NCBI GenBank assembly: GCA_958415625.1
Contig: CATYZI010000023.1
Span: forward strand, 1 to 37,749
Source: an uncultured Collinsella sp.
Lineage (GTDB): Bacteria; Actinomycetota; Coriobacteriia; Coriobacteriales; Coriobacteriaceae
Direction: 5' to 3'
Length of the DNA stretch: 37,749 nucleotides
This document shows, piece by piece, positions 23,303-31,403 of this stretch (position 1 is the first letter of the stretch; each line of letters starts with the position of its first letter). The translations under genes and the position numbers were made by a program. Below the pieces are notes generated by a model that was not told where the DNA came from, did no database searches, and worked only from the letters and a program-made list of their open reading frames with translations.

Positions 23303-23665
23303 ATGCCCCAGGAAATCAAGATTGACGGCATCGGCATTTCGCCCGATGTTCTGACCGCCATCGTCTCGCGCGCCGTGTCGGATGTCGAGGGCATCGCCTC
23401 CGTTGGCGTCAAGGACCTTGCCACCAACCTTGTCTCCATGATGCTCTCGTCCAAGGCCCCGGCTTCCGAGCCGGCGGTCGAGGCCGAGGTCATCGGCGAC
23501 AAGCTCGCACTCACCGTGCGTGTCGTGGTGTTCTTTGGCTATCCGTTCAAGAAACTCGCCGAGGCCGTTCGCGCCGCCGTGGTCGCTGCCATCGATGCCC
23601 AGGTGGGCGTTGAGGTCGAGCGCGTTGACGTTTGCATCGACGGCCTCGTTTTCCCCAAGGAGTAA
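23303..23665 (+). CDS. Asp23/Gls24-family envelope stress protein
   Basis: A 120-residue Asp23 (DUF322) family member. The family's repeated beta-alpha pattern is visible in IGISPDVLTAIVSRAVSDVEGIAS and KLALTVRVVVFFGYPFKKLAEAVRAAV, then VEVERVDVCIDGLVF. These proteins are membrane-associated or cytoplasmic factors tied to envelope or alkaline stress; the exact role is unknown. CTAGGAGGAC just upstream is a near-ideal ribosome binding site. Its position between efp and nusB is conserved in many Gram-positive genomes, where it is often called amaP-linked or yqhY. It lies 24 bp after efp and 3 bp before nusB. Confidence 0.9.
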   Translation: MPQEIKIDGIGISPDVLTAIVSRAVSDVEGIASVGVKDLATNLVSMMLSSKAPASEPAVEAEVIGDKLALTVRVVVFFGYPFKKLAEAVRAAVVAAIDAQVGVEVERVDVCIDGLVFPKE

Positions 23666-23668
23666 CCT

Positions 23669-24253
23669 TTGAGCCTTAAGGTTTATCGCGGGCGCACGCT
23701 TGCCCGCAGTCAGGCGCTGCAGCTGCTGTTCCAGGCCGAGGCCACGGACAGCCCGCTCGAGCGCGTCCTCGAGGGCGATTTCCTGATTTCGAAGGGTCCC
23801 CTCGACCCCTATGCGCTGGAGCTGTGCCGCGGTGCCTACGAGCATATCGACCGCATCGACTGCGCCCTGCGCTCCGTTGCCAAAAACTGGGATCTTATGC
23901 GCATGCCCGGCGCCGACCGTAACCTGCTTCGTATCGCCGTCTACGAGATGCGCTTCCTCACCGACGAGGAGGTCTCGGACGCCATTGTGATCAACGAGGC
24001 TGTCGAGCTTGCCAAGGCCTATGGCACCGACCAGTCCGCGTCGTTTGTCAACGGCGTGCTGGGCAAGATTGCTCGTAGCGAGGAGCTGCCGGGCGAGGAC
24101 CTGTATCAGGAGCTGCTGGCCGAGGACCGTGCCCGTGAGGAGGCCCAGGCTGCCGAGGCTGCCGCCAAGGTTGCCGCCGCTCAGGCTGCGGCCGGCGTTC
24201 TCGTTGAGGATGCCGAGGTCGCCGAGGCCGAGACCGGTACCGTCGAGGAGTAG
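23669..24253 (+). CDS. nusB: Transcription antitermination factor NusB
   Basis: A 194-residue RNA-binding protein that, with NusE (S10), binds boxA in rRNA leaders and prevents early termination. The helical core spans about residues 5-145: RTLARSQALQLLFQAE at the start, then LRIAVYEMRFL and VINEAVELAKAYG, and SASFVNGVLGKIAR at the end. Residues 150-194 are an Ala/Glu-rich, acidic extension not found in typical 130-150-residue homologues. The start is TTG, with AAGGAG 6 nt upstream. Confidence 0.94.
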   Translation: MSLKVYRGRTLARSQALQLLFQAEATDSPLERVLEGDFLISKGPLDPYALELCRGAYEHIDRIDCALRSVAKNWDLMRMPGADRNLLRIAVYEMRFLTDEEVSDAIVINEAVELAKAYGTDQSASFVNGVLGKIARSEELPGEDLYQELLAEDRAREEAQAAEAAAKVAAAQAAAGVLVEDAEVAEAETGTVEE

Positions 24254-24255
24254 CC

Positions 24256-24495
24256 ATGCCAGAGGGTTCCGTCCGCAACTTCGACGAGATCTCGGACCGC
24301 TTGGATCAGATCATTGCGACCGTTCGCTCCAAGGATACGTCCTTGGAGCGTTCGCTCGATCTGTTTGACGAGGCGATTGAGCTGGGCTCCCGCGCGGTCG
24401 ATATGGTCGACAAGTTTGAGCTGACGCCGCGTGAGGCCGATAAGCTCGAGCAGGAATACGATGAGGATGCGGCAAACGAATCCCAGGATAGCTAG
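24256..24495 (+). CDS. xseB: Exodeoxyribonuclease VII small subunit
   Basis: A 79-residue helical protein of the XseB family, the small subunit that binds XseA to form the single-strand exonuclease VII. The core FDEISDRLDQIIATVRS and the following SLERSLDLFDEAIELG match the two-helix family pattern. It begins 2 bp after the nusB stop. The large subunit gene xseA, usually next to it, is not in the window. It must lie elsewhere or be absent. Confidence 0.88.
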   Translation: MPEGSVRNFDEISDRLDQIIATVRSKDTSLERSLDLFDEAIELGSRAVDMVDKFELTPREADKLEQEYDEDAANESQDS

Positions 24496-24521
24496 GCCGC
24501 ATTTCCGGATACGAATGGTTG

Positions 24522-25334
24522 ATGGCATTCATGAAACGCGTGCGTCTTGATGACGAACTGATTTCACAGGGCATCTGCGCCGATCGCGCGGATGCCCTTC
24601 GCACTCTTATGGCCGGCTTGGTCTCGAGTGGTGGCGAGCGCTTGACTTCGCCGGGCCTTAAGGTGATTCCGGGCCTGCCGCTGCACGTGAAGGGGCGCAT
24701 TCCCTATGTTGGGCGCGGCGGTCTTAAGCTCGAAGGCGCGCTTGATGCGTTTGGCATCAATCCGACGGGCCTTGCCTGTCTGGATGTGGGCTGCTCTACC
24801 GGCGGCTTTACCGATTGCCTGCTCAAGCGCGGAGCTGCGACCGTTGTCTCGGTGGACGTGGGTCGCGCCCAGTTCGATTGGTCGTTGCGTCAGGACGATC
24901 GCGTGACGCTGCATGAGCGCACAAATGTGACGCAGCTGCCTGAGCTTGGCTATGCCGGCGCCATCGACCTGGCCGTGTGTGATGTCTCGTTTACCAGCAT
25001 CGCGAACATTATCGATGCTGTGCTGGCGTGCCTGGCGCCTACGGGTGCATTCTGCACGCTCGTAAAGCCGCAGTTTGAGGCTCCGGCGGCGTTGGTGGGT
25101 GAGGGCGGCATTGTGACCGATCCCGCCGTGCGTCGCGATACGCTCGTGGCGGCGGTTGAACTCTTTGCTGCCAAGGGGCTGTTCCCGGTCGATGTGTGCC
25201 TGTCACCCATTCATGGTGCCAAGGGCAACGTTGAGTTTTTCCTGTACGGCACGAGATTTGACCCCGGCGACCGCTCGCAAGACGAGCTGCAATCCCAGGT
25301 ATCGGTTATGAGCGAGAAAGCTGCAACGCTATGA
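24522..25334 (+). CDS. tlyA: TlyA-family rRNA 2'-O-methyltransferase
   Basis: A 270-residue protein with an N-terminal S4 RNA-binding domain (RVRLDDELISQGICADR onward) and an FtsJ-like SAM-binding domain. The SAM motif is LDVGCSTGGFTDCLL, and LVKPQFEAP and GNVEFFLYG come near the end. TlyA proteins methylate 16S and 23S rRNA riboses and affect capreomycin sensitivity in mycobacteria. The start is uncertain between 24522 and 24531 (MKRVRLDDEL), as neither has a strong ribosome binding site. The stop overlaps the nadK ATG (ATGA). It sits in the common tlyA-nadK-recN order. Confidence 0.93.
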   Translation: MAFMKRVRLDDELISQGICADRADALRTLMAGLVSSGGERLTSPGLKVIPGLPLHVKGRIPYVGRGGLKLEGALDAFGINPTGLACLDVGCSTGGFTDCLLKRGAATVVSVDVGRAQFDWSLRQDDRVTLHERTNVTQLPELGYAGAIDLAVCDVSFTSIANIIDAVLACLAPTGAFCTLVKPQFEAPAALVGEGGIVTDPAVRRDTLVAAVELFAAKGLFPVDVCLSPIHGAKGNVEFFLYGTRFDPGDRSQDELQSQVSVMSEKAATL

Positions 25335-26191
25335 AGGTCTTTCTGGTTCCCAATTACTACAAGCAAGAAGCGGTCGAGAGCGGTCTGATGCTCGAGCTTT
25401 GGCTGACGCGCCAGGGCTATGAGGTCGCATGGGCTGCCGACCAGCGATCGAAGATTCAATGCACGCCTGATATTGACGGCTCCGATCTGGTCATTACGCT
25501 CGGCGGCGACGGTACGTTGCTGCGCGCTGCCCGCATCCTCAACCATCGCGAGATTCCTATCCTCGGTCTTTCCTATGGTCACCTGGGCTTTTTGACGGCC
25601 GCGAGCCCCGAGGAGCGCGACATTTTGCAGGTTGTGAGCGATGCCCTGTCCGGTGAGCTGCACGTGAGCCGTCGCGCTACCATCGCCGCGGATATCGTGT
25701 CTGTGCGCGAAGACGGTACGAAGGATGTCGTGCGCACCTTCGCCCTCAACGACATGGCGCTTACCCGCGGCCCGCTGTCCGATATGGTTGAGTTTGATAT
25801 CACGGTGTCCGGCCATCATATCGATCGCCTTCGCGGCGACGGTGTCGTCGTTTCGACGGCGACCGGCTCCACCGGCTACGCGCTTTCCGCCGGCGGCCCC
25901 ATCGTGAGCCCCGATTACACGGGTATGGTCTGTGTGCCCATCGCCCCGCACACCATTCAAGCTCGCGCTTTCTTGACTTCGCCAAGCGATGTCGTCGAGA
26001 TCTTTATGTCCGATGATCGCCCGAGCGTGCCGGCGATTGCCATCGACGGACAGTTTATTACCTGCGATGGCACGGTCGAGAGCGTGGCCGTGCGTCGCGG
26101 TCCCGGCGATGTGTTGCTTCTGGATTACGGCCCCGAGAGCTTCTATAACTCGGTGAGCCGCGTGTTCTACGGAGTGCGTCATGATCGATGA
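25331..26191 (+). CDS. nadK: NAD kinase
   Basis: A 286-residue enzyme that phosphorylates NAD+ to NADP+ using ATP or polyphosphate. The GGDG motif is at 58-61 (TLGGDGTLLRAAR). The NAD-binding blocks LNDMALTRG and the catalytic STATGSTGYALSAGGPI follow. The length is normal. It is coupled to tlyA by an ATGA overlap and overlaps recN by 11 bp. Confidence 0.96.
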   Translation: MKVFLVPNYYKQEAVESGLMLELWLTRQGYEVAWAADQRSKIQCTPDIDGSDLVITLGGDGTLLRAARILNHREIPILGLSYGHLGFLTAASPEERDILQVVSDALSGELHVSRRATIAADIVSVREDGTKDVVRTFALNDMALTRGPLSDMVEFDITVSGHHIDRLRGDGVVVSTATGSTGYALSAGGPIVSPDYTGMVCVPIAPHTIQARAFLTSPSDVVEIFMSDDRPSVPAIAIDGQFITCDGTVESVAVRRGPGDVLLLDYGPESFYNSVSRVFYGVRHDR

Positions 26192-27809
26192 GCTGCAGGT
26201 TTCTAACATTGCACTCATTCGTGAGGCGACGCTGGTGCCGAGTGCCGGCCTGACTGTCCTGACCGGCGAGACCGGTGCCGGCAAGACCGCGCTGCTCTCG
26301 GCGCTCAAGCTCATATTGGGCGAGCGCGCGGATTCGTCGACGGTGCGCGAGGGCGAGGCGCTGGCGAGCGTCGAGGCACGCCTGTTCGACGGTCCGCACG
26401 ACACGGAGGGGTTCACCGTACAGCGTAGCCTTTCTGCCGAGGGCCGCAGCCGCGTAAAAATTGACGGCCGCATCGCCAGCGTGCGTGAGCTTTCGGAGCG
26501 CGTCGGCGTGATGATGGATCTTTGCGGTCAGCACGAGCACCAGCGCCTGCTCGATCCGGCGCATCATGTTGCCATGGTCGATGCCTGGGCTGGGCGCGCA
26601 GCGCTTGAGGCGCTCGAGAAGTATCGCGCCTGTTTTAAGGCTTCGCGTGTCGCCGCCAAGGAGGTTCGACGTGTCGAAGAGGCCTCGCGTGCGCAGGGGA
26701 GTCGCGTCGAGGAGGCGCGCTTTGCCCTCGAGCGCATCGGCGAGGTCGACCCCAAGCCAGGCGAGTACGAGGAGCTCGAGGAGCTGCTGCCGCGCTCCGA
26801 ACATGCCGAGGTACTGGTTGCCACAGCTAACGATGCCCATGCATCGCTTGCCGCCGAAGGGGGAGCGCTCGATGCCGTGAACAGCGCCGTGGCAGAGCTT
26901 TCCCGTATGGCTAGCGTCGATCGCAAACTGGGTGACATTGCCGATTCGCTTTCGGATGCCTGTATCTCCCTTGAGGATAGCGCGAACGAGCTTCGTGCCT
27001 ATCGCGATGGCGTCGCCTTCGACCCGCGTGAGCTCGCTCGCATGCGTGAGCGGTATTCCGACCTTAAGGGCCTTCTGCGTCAGTGGGGTCCCACCATGGA
27101 CGATGTCTTTGCCATGCGCGATCGTTCGCAAGAGCTGCTGTCGCTGGTAGACGATGGCGACGAGCAGATCAGGAAGGCGCGCGAGGCACTTGGCGCGGCT
27201 GAGCGCGAGCTGTTCGCCGCTGCTAAGGCGCTCAAGCGTGCGCGTAATACGGCTGCCCCGCGCTTTTGTCACGAGGTCGGTCGTCAGATGGCGCGTCTGG
27301 AGATGGGAAGCGCTGAGCTTGTCTGGGAGTCGCGCGATTTGCCGCGCGCCGAGTGGACGCCAGCCGGTCCCTCGAGCTATGAGCTGCTGTATCGCAGCGG
27401 CGCTGGACTGACGCCACGTCCTTTGCGCCGTATTGCCTCGGGCGGCGAGCTCAGCCGTGTGATGCTGGCGAGCAAAGTTGTCTTAGGCAACGCCGACGGT
27501 GTCGACACGCTCGTGTTTGACGAGGTCGATGCCGGCGTTGGCGGTTCCACGGCGCGTGCCCTCGCTGGCGTGCTGGCCGACTTGGCTGCTACGCATCAGG
27601 TGATTGTCGTTACGCACTTGGCACAAGTCGCTGTTATGGCCGACAAACATTACGTGGTTAGTAAGGAGCCCGGCGACGTTCCTCAGACGCACCTGGACGA
27701 GGTGACCGGCGAGGCCCGAACCGCCGAGATCGCCCGCATGCTGAGCGGCGACCAGTCGGAGGCTAGCCTTGCCCACGCAAAGCAGATGCTCGAAGAAGCG
27801 CGGGGGTAA
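26181..27809 (+). CDS. recN: DNA repair protein RecN
   Basis: A 542-residue SMC-like ATPase that acts early in double-strand break repair. Walker A GETGAGKT is at 29-36. A coiled-coil region follows at about 150-350. The ABC signature lies in ASGGELSRVML and Walker B in LVFDEVDAGVGG with D447-E448. It ends with the family's VVTHLAQVAVMADKHY block. Length is typical (about 550). It overlaps nadK by 11 bp and is the last gene of the cluster. A 180-bp palindromic element follows. Confidence 0.96.
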   Translation: MIDELQVSNIALIREATLVPSAGLTVLTGETGAGKTALLSALKLILGERADSSTVREGEALASVEARLFDGPHDTEGFTVQRSLSAEGRSRVKIDGRIASVRELSERVGVMMDLCGQHEHQRLLDPAHHVAMVDAWAGRAALEALEKYRACFKASRVAAKEVRRVEEASRAQGSRVEEARFALERIGEVDPKPGEYEELEELLPRSEHAEVLVATANDAHASLAAEGGALDAVNSAVAELSRMASVDRKLGDIADSLSDACISLEDSANELRAYRDGVAFDPRELARMRERYSDLKGLLRQWGPTMDDVFAMRDRSQELLSLVDDGDEQIRKAREALGAAERELFAAAKALKRARNTAAPRFCHEVGRQMARLEMGSAELVWESRDLPRAEWTPAGPSSYELLYRSGAGLTPRPLRRIASGGELSRVMLASKVVLGNADGVDTLVFDEVDAGVGGSTARALAGVLADLAATHQVIVVTHLAQVAVMADKHYVVSKEPGDVPQTHLDEVTGEARTAEIARMLSGDQSEASLAHAKQMLEEARG

Positions 27810-27833
27810 TTTTGTCCCAACACGTGCTTGTCC

Positions 27834-28013
27834 GGCACCGCCCGCCACGAAATGCGGCTATCTCCTACGTTTAATAGGGTACCGTCTACTATACCAATAT
27901 TTGCAAATAGAAAACCGCAGGTAGAACGCCTGCGGTTTTCTTAGTTTTGCGTGTATGGTTGGTGCCTGCGGTTTAAACGTAGTAGATAGGCACGTTTCGT
28001 GGCGGACGGCGCC
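27834..28013. repeat. 180-bp palindromic element between recN and the RpiR gene
   Basis: A 41-nt arm at 27834-27874 is the near-complement of the arm at 27973-28013; 35 of 41 positions pair. Conserved blocks include CCGCCACGAAA and CTACGTTTAA. The centre holds a strong bidirectional terminator (27910-27940). The two flanking genes converge on it. It holds no open frame. No target-site duplication is evident. It may be a complex terminator or a palindromic repeat that inserted between the genes. Confidence 0.75.
27910..27940. terminator. Bidirectional terminator between recN and the RpiR gene
   Basis: Perfect 12-bp stem GAAAACCGCAGG / CCTGCGGTTTTC with a 7-nt loop and a T-rich tail on the + strand (TTTTCTTAGTTTT). 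On the minus strand the stem also ends in TTTTC. It can stop both recN and the convergent regulator transcript. Confidence 0.85.
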
Positions 28014-28032
28014 TATCGGCTCCCCAAGTTGA

Positions 28033-28890
28033 CTACTCCACGACCTTATCCGGCTGGATGAGCTCCTCGTAGTAGCTGATGTGCTCGCGCGCGTCCTCGA
28101 TTTCGGGCAGCAGGAAGTTGTAGATAACCTCGATGATCATCGTGGCGCTGATCTTGGAGAACGCAAAGTCGCCCGTCGTGAGCAGCGCTTCGTGGTTCAC
28201 CGTATTAAAGGTATAGTCTGCCAGGCGCGCGAGCGGGGATTTATTGTCGCCACTGATGACGACCACGGTGGCGCCAGCCTCGCGAGCGGCCTTTGCCATG
28301 CGGTTAAGACGGCGCGACTTGCCGGAGTTCGAAATCAGCACGATGACGTCACCGGACTTTAGGGTCAGCGCAAAGCCGATGGCAGTTTCACTGATGGTGC
28401 TCGCCATGCAGCGCAGGCCCAACTGTGAAAACTTAAACGTCGCATCGAGCGCGACCGCGTTCGTGTTGCCCACGGCGGCGAACTCGATAACGCCGGCATT
28501 CTTAAGCGCATGCACAACAGCTGCCAGCGTTTCGTGGTCGATGCCGTCGATCGTCGCATTCAGCTCGCTCACCTTGGCAGCGAGGATATTCTTGAGGCTC
28601 TGCTCCATGTTGTCGAGCGAGACCTCGTCGGTCAGGCCCTCGTTGCGCTGGCTTTCCAAGTCGCGCGCCAGCGAAAACTGAAAGCTGCGAAAGCTGCCAA
28701 AGCCCAGCTTGCGGCAAAAGCGAGAAACCGTCGCCTCGGACGTGGCGGCGGCTCGTGAGAGCTGGGCGGCTGTCAGGCGCGGTGCCTCGGACTGGTGCTC
28801 CAGAATATAGTCGACAATGCGCTGCTCGGATTCGCTGTATCCCTTGTGGGTGCTAATAAGGGAGAGCGCGCTCTTGCTGCTATCGGACAT
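28033..28890 (-). CDS. MurR/RpiR-family transcriptional regulator
   Basis: A 285-residue regulator with an N-terminal HTH (about residues 15-80: SESEQRIVDYILEHQ, then RAAATSEATVSRFCRKLGF) and a C-terminal SIS sugar-phosphate-binding domain (about 125-255, including GDVIVLISNSGKSRR). Such proteins sense phosphosugars and usually repress uptake genes. The start at 28890 is set by CCAGGAGCC 6-7 nt upstream; a longer frame upstream would run through the promoter. It is divergent from the PTS locus, and two palindromes with TGAAA/TTTCA ends lie between them, so it most likely controls itself and the PTS genes. Activator or repressor cannot be told. Confidence 0.93.
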   Translation of the reverse strand: MSDSSKSALSLISTHKGYSESEQRIVDYILEHQSEAPRLTAAQLSRAAATSEATVSRFCRKLGFGSFRSFQFSLARDLESQRNEGLTDEVSLDNMEQSLKNILAAKVSELNATIDGIDHETLAAVVHALKNAGVIEFAAVGNTNAVALDATFKFSQLGLRCMASTISETAIGFALTLKSGDVIVLISNSGKSRRLNRMAKAAREAGATVVVISGDNKSPLARLADYTFNTVNHEALLTTGDFAFSKISATMIIEVIYNFLLPEIEDAREHISYYEELIQPDKVVE

Positions 28891-28905
28891 GGACGGCTCC
28901 TGGTT

Positions 28906-28935
28906 GGCATGAAAATCGGACTTGTTTTTCATGCC
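28906..28935 (-). promoter_or_regulatory. Candidate operator at the RpiR gene promoter
   Basis: GGCATGAAAA (28906-28915), 10 nt, TTTTCATGCC (28926-28935): a perfect 10-bp inverted repeat. A minus-strand -10 box TATACT lies at 28943-28938, so the palindrome covers the expected start of transcription and early leader, a usual place for self-repression. It could also fold in the mRNA just before the ribosome binding site. Confidence 0.6.
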
Positions 28936-28970
28936 ATAGTATACGGGCATTTTCAATTACAAGATACACC

Positions 28971-28998
28971 TTGCCGTATTAAGCGATGATGATAAACT
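28971..28998 (+). promoter_or_regulatory. Possible promoter of the PTS locus
   Basis: TTGCCG (28971-28976), 16 bp, TAAACT (28993-28998), followed by about 160 nt of leader before the EII start. That leader holds the 29020 palindrome and a GCGCCC/GGGCGC palindrome at 29125-29138. Confidence 0.4.
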
Positions 28999-29019
28999 TT
29001 CACCTACCGTTTACGGTTA

Positions 29020-29034
29020 TGAAAGAACCTTTCA
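29020..29034 (+). promoter_or_regulatory. Candidate RpiR operator in the PTS leader
   Basis: TGAAAG-AAC-CTTTCA, a perfect palindrome with a 3-bp centre, about 20 bp after the proposed transcription start. A single CTTTCA half-site also occurs at 28997-29002. The TGAAA/TTTCA ends match those of the site at the regulator's own promoter, though the spacing differs. Confidence 0.5.
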
Positions 29035-29160
29035 CCGGAGAATTGCGCCTTTTCTCTTCTCACGCAAGCGGTGGGTTGGTATCTTTCAGGTGTGGAAAAA
29101 CGCGCAAGAAGCGCGTGTAGGGGAGCGCCCGCGGGCGCAGAACTCAAGAAGGAGGGACAC

Positions 29161-31164
29161 ATGGCTAAGTTTGACATCATCGCCGCCACCGGTTGCCCGA
29201 CCGGTATCGCGCACACCTTCATGGCGAAGGAGGCGCTGGAGAAGGCAGCTGCCGAGCGCGGTCTGACCATTAAGGTCGAGACCCATGGCCAGGTCGGTGT
29301 CGAGAACGAGCTCACGAAGGGTGAGATCGCCGGTGCCAAGGCCGTCGTCGTCGCAGCCGACAAGGATGTCCAGGCGGAGCGATTCGCCGGTAAGCCCATG
29401 GTTTCCGTTGGTGTTTCCAAGGCCCTGTCCGTTGATGCCGCCGGTAAGCTGATCGATCGCGCGCTCGCCGCCAAGGGCGACAGCACGGTTGCCGCTGCCG
29501 CCGATGTCGAGGACGAGGTCGAGGAGAAGGAGTCCATCGGTCACGTCATCTACAAGCACCTCATGAATGGCGTCAGCCACATGCTGGTCTTCGTCGTCGC
29601 CGGTGGTGTTCTGACCGCCGTTTCGTTCCTGTGGGGCATCACGTCCTTCGATTCGACGGCTGCCGACTACAACAGCTTCGCCGCTATGCTCAAGATTATC
29701 GGCGGCATCGCCATGAACCTCATGGTTCCCGTGCTTTCCGCCTACATCGCCGAGTCCATCGGCAAGCGCCCGGCACTCGTCCCCGGCTTTGTTGCCGGTA
29801 TGATCGCCATCCAGGGCCTGCCCGTTAACGCCGATACCGGTATGATCGACGCCGGTGGCGCTGGCGTGGGCTTCGGCTTCCTGGGCGGCATCGTCGGCGG
29901 CTTCCTCGCTGGTTATGTCATCCTGCTGCTCGAGAAGGTCTTTGCCGGTCTGCCCAAGAACCTGGACGGCCTCAAGGCTATCTTCCTGTACCCGCTGTTC
30001 TCGACCGCCATCGTCGGCCTGGTCATGCTCGGCATTTCCGGCCCCATGGCTGCCATCAACACCGCCATGATGGACTTCCTCAAGGGCCTGTCTGCCTCTG
30101 GCGCCGTTGTCCTGGGTCTTGCCATCGGCTGCATGTGCGCCTTTGATATGGGTGGCCCGGTTAACAAGGCTGCTTACGTCACCGGTACCGCTATGCTCAC
30201 CGAGGCCCTGGCCGCCGGTGTTGGCACCGAGACCTACAACTTCGGCACCAACTTCATGGCTGCCGTTTCCGCCGCCTGCATCGTTCCGCCGCTGATCACC
30301 ACCTTCGCCGTCGTCGTCGGCAAGAAGTACTTCAGCCAGGAGGATCACGACGCCGGTGTCGTCAACCTCATCCTTGGTTGCACCCACATCACCGAGGGCG
30401 CCATTCCGTTCATGACCAAGAACATCTGGCCCGTCATGCCCATCATGATGCTCGGTTCCTCCATCGCTTCGATTCTGACCATCATGTTCAACGTTCACGA
30501 CCCGGCGCCTCACGGCGGCTTCCTGGTCCTGCCCGTTGTCGAGAACGGTCCGCTGTGGGTCCTCGCGATCCTCATCGGTGCTGTGGTCGGTGGCATCTTG
30601 TTCGTGGCCTTCAAGAAGTACGACTTCGAGAAGAACCAGAAGGCCGCTCCTGCAGCCAAGCCGGTTGAGGCCCCCAAGGCCGCTGCCGTCGAGGCTCCCA
30701 AGGCCGAGGCTGCCGACTTCGTGAAGGTCGAGAACGTCTTTGTCGCCGAGGACTTCGCTTCTCGTGACGAGGCCCTGAGCTTTGTCTCCAACCAGGCTGT
30801 CAAGGCCGGTATCGCCGGCGACGCCGACGCCGTGATGAACGCCTTCCTGGCCCGCGAGGCCGAGGGCACCACGGGCATGATGGAGGGCTTCGCCATCCCG
30901 CATGCCAAGTCCGACGCCATCACCGAGGCTGCCGTCATCGTCGTCAAGGACGAGTCCGGCGTGACCGGTTGGGACACCATGGACGGCGCTCCCGTCAACG
31001 TGGCCATCGCCCTGCTCATCCCGGGCGCTCAGGCTGGCACCACGCACCTCAAGATCCTGTCCAAGGTCGCCGAGGCGCTCATGGACGAGGACTTCCGTGC
31101 CACCGTCAAGGGTTCCACCAACGCCGCCGAGATCGCCAAGACGATCAACGCCCGTCTGGTCTAA
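29161..31164 (+). CDS. fruA: PTS fructose-family transporter, EII domains B-C-A fused
   Basis: A 667-residue sugar transporter that phosphorylates its substrate during uptake across the inner membrane. EIIB (about 1-105) carries the phosphocysteine C12 in ATGCPTGIAHTF. A linker (about 108-125) leads to EIIC (about 130-490) with ten or so membrane helices, including CAFDMGGPVNKAAY and CTHITEGAIPF. An Ala/Pro/Lys-rich linker precedes EIIA (about 525-667), with the phosphohistidine H581 in FAIPHAKSD. The B-C-A order and motifs are those of the fructose/mannitol-like family. AAGAAGGAGG upstream sets the ATG. The substrate is probably fructose or a related ketose; the downstream kinases agree. The gene ends in a strong terminator. 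Confidence 0.93.
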   Translation: MAKFDIIAATGCPTGIAHTFMAKEALEKAAAERGLTIKVETHGQVGVENELTKGEIAGAKAVVVAADKDVQAERFAGKPMVSVGVSKALSVDAAGKLIDRALAAKGDSTVAAAADVEDEVEEKESIGHVIYKHLMNGVSHMLVFVVAGGVLTAVSFLWGITSFDSTAADYNSFAAMLKIIGGIAMNLMVPVLSAYIAESIGKRPALVPGFVAGMIAIQGLPVNADTGMIDAGGAGVGFGFLGGIVGGFLAGYVILLLEKVFAGLPKNLDGLKAIFLYPLFSTAIVGLVMLGISGPMAAINTAMMDFLKGLSASGAVVLGLAIGCMCAFDMGGPVNKAAYVTGTAMLTEALAAGVGTETYNFGTNFMAAVSAACIVPPLITTFAVVVGKKYFSQEDHDAGVVNLILGCTHITEGAIPFMTKNIWPVMPIMMLGSSIASILTIMFNVHDPAPHGGFLVLPVVENGPLWVLAILIGAVVGGILFVAFKKYDFEKNQKAAPAAKPVEAPKAAAVEAPKAEAADFVKVENVFVAEDFASRDEALSFVSNQAVKAGIAGDADAVMNAFLAREAEGTTGMMEGFAIPHAKSDAITEAAVIVVKDESGVTGWDTMDGAPVNVAIALLIPGAQAGTTHLKILSKVAEALMDEDFRATVKGSTNAAEIAKTINARLV

Positions 31165-31196
31165 TCCTGTAGCCAGCGAATAGCATCGCCCCCTGT

Positions 31197-31235
31197 AACA
31201 AAGGCGAGGACTCCCTACGGGTCCTCGCCTTTGTT
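31197..31235 (+). terminator. Terminator after the EII gene
   Basis: Perfect 15-bp stem AACAAAGGCGAGGAC / GTCCTCGCCTTTGTT with a 9-nt loop, 32 bp after the stop. The T content is inside the stem end (TTTGTT). Symmetry would let it act on both strands. Confidence 0.8.
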
Positions 31236-31245
31236 CATACCACCC

Positions 31246-31299
31246 GGCACTCAGGGACGTTCCTTTCCTGCCGGCACCCCGGGACACTCCTTAGTCCCC
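31246..31299. repeat. Two diverged 27-bp tandem units
   Basis: Unit one (31246-31272) and unit two (31273-31299) both begin GGCAC, then GGGAC at the ninth base and TCCTT at the sixteenth; 18 of 27 positions agree. The second unit also holds GGGAC/GTCCC complementary ends. Meaning unknown; possibly part of a dispersed intergenic repeat. Confidence 0.4.
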
Positions 31300-31403
31300 A
31301 ACAGGGCATAAATAGCCCTCATCGACTGAATCACCCACGCGAACAATAATTCAGCCAGAATTCCTTTCGCACGATATTTCTTGGATGGAAGCATGTTCCC
31401 GCA

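Noticed and set aside
10995..27819. The shared 13-mer TAATTTTGTCCCA after rarA (10995-11007) and after recN (27807-27819)
   Set aside because: In a 37.7-kb window several repeated 13-mers are expected by chance and the flanks do not match.
29086..31287. A long minus-strand open frame opposite the PTS EII gene
   Set aside because: Gly/Asp/Val-heavy antisense product without domain motifs or ribosome binding site; the + strand EII gene explains the openness.
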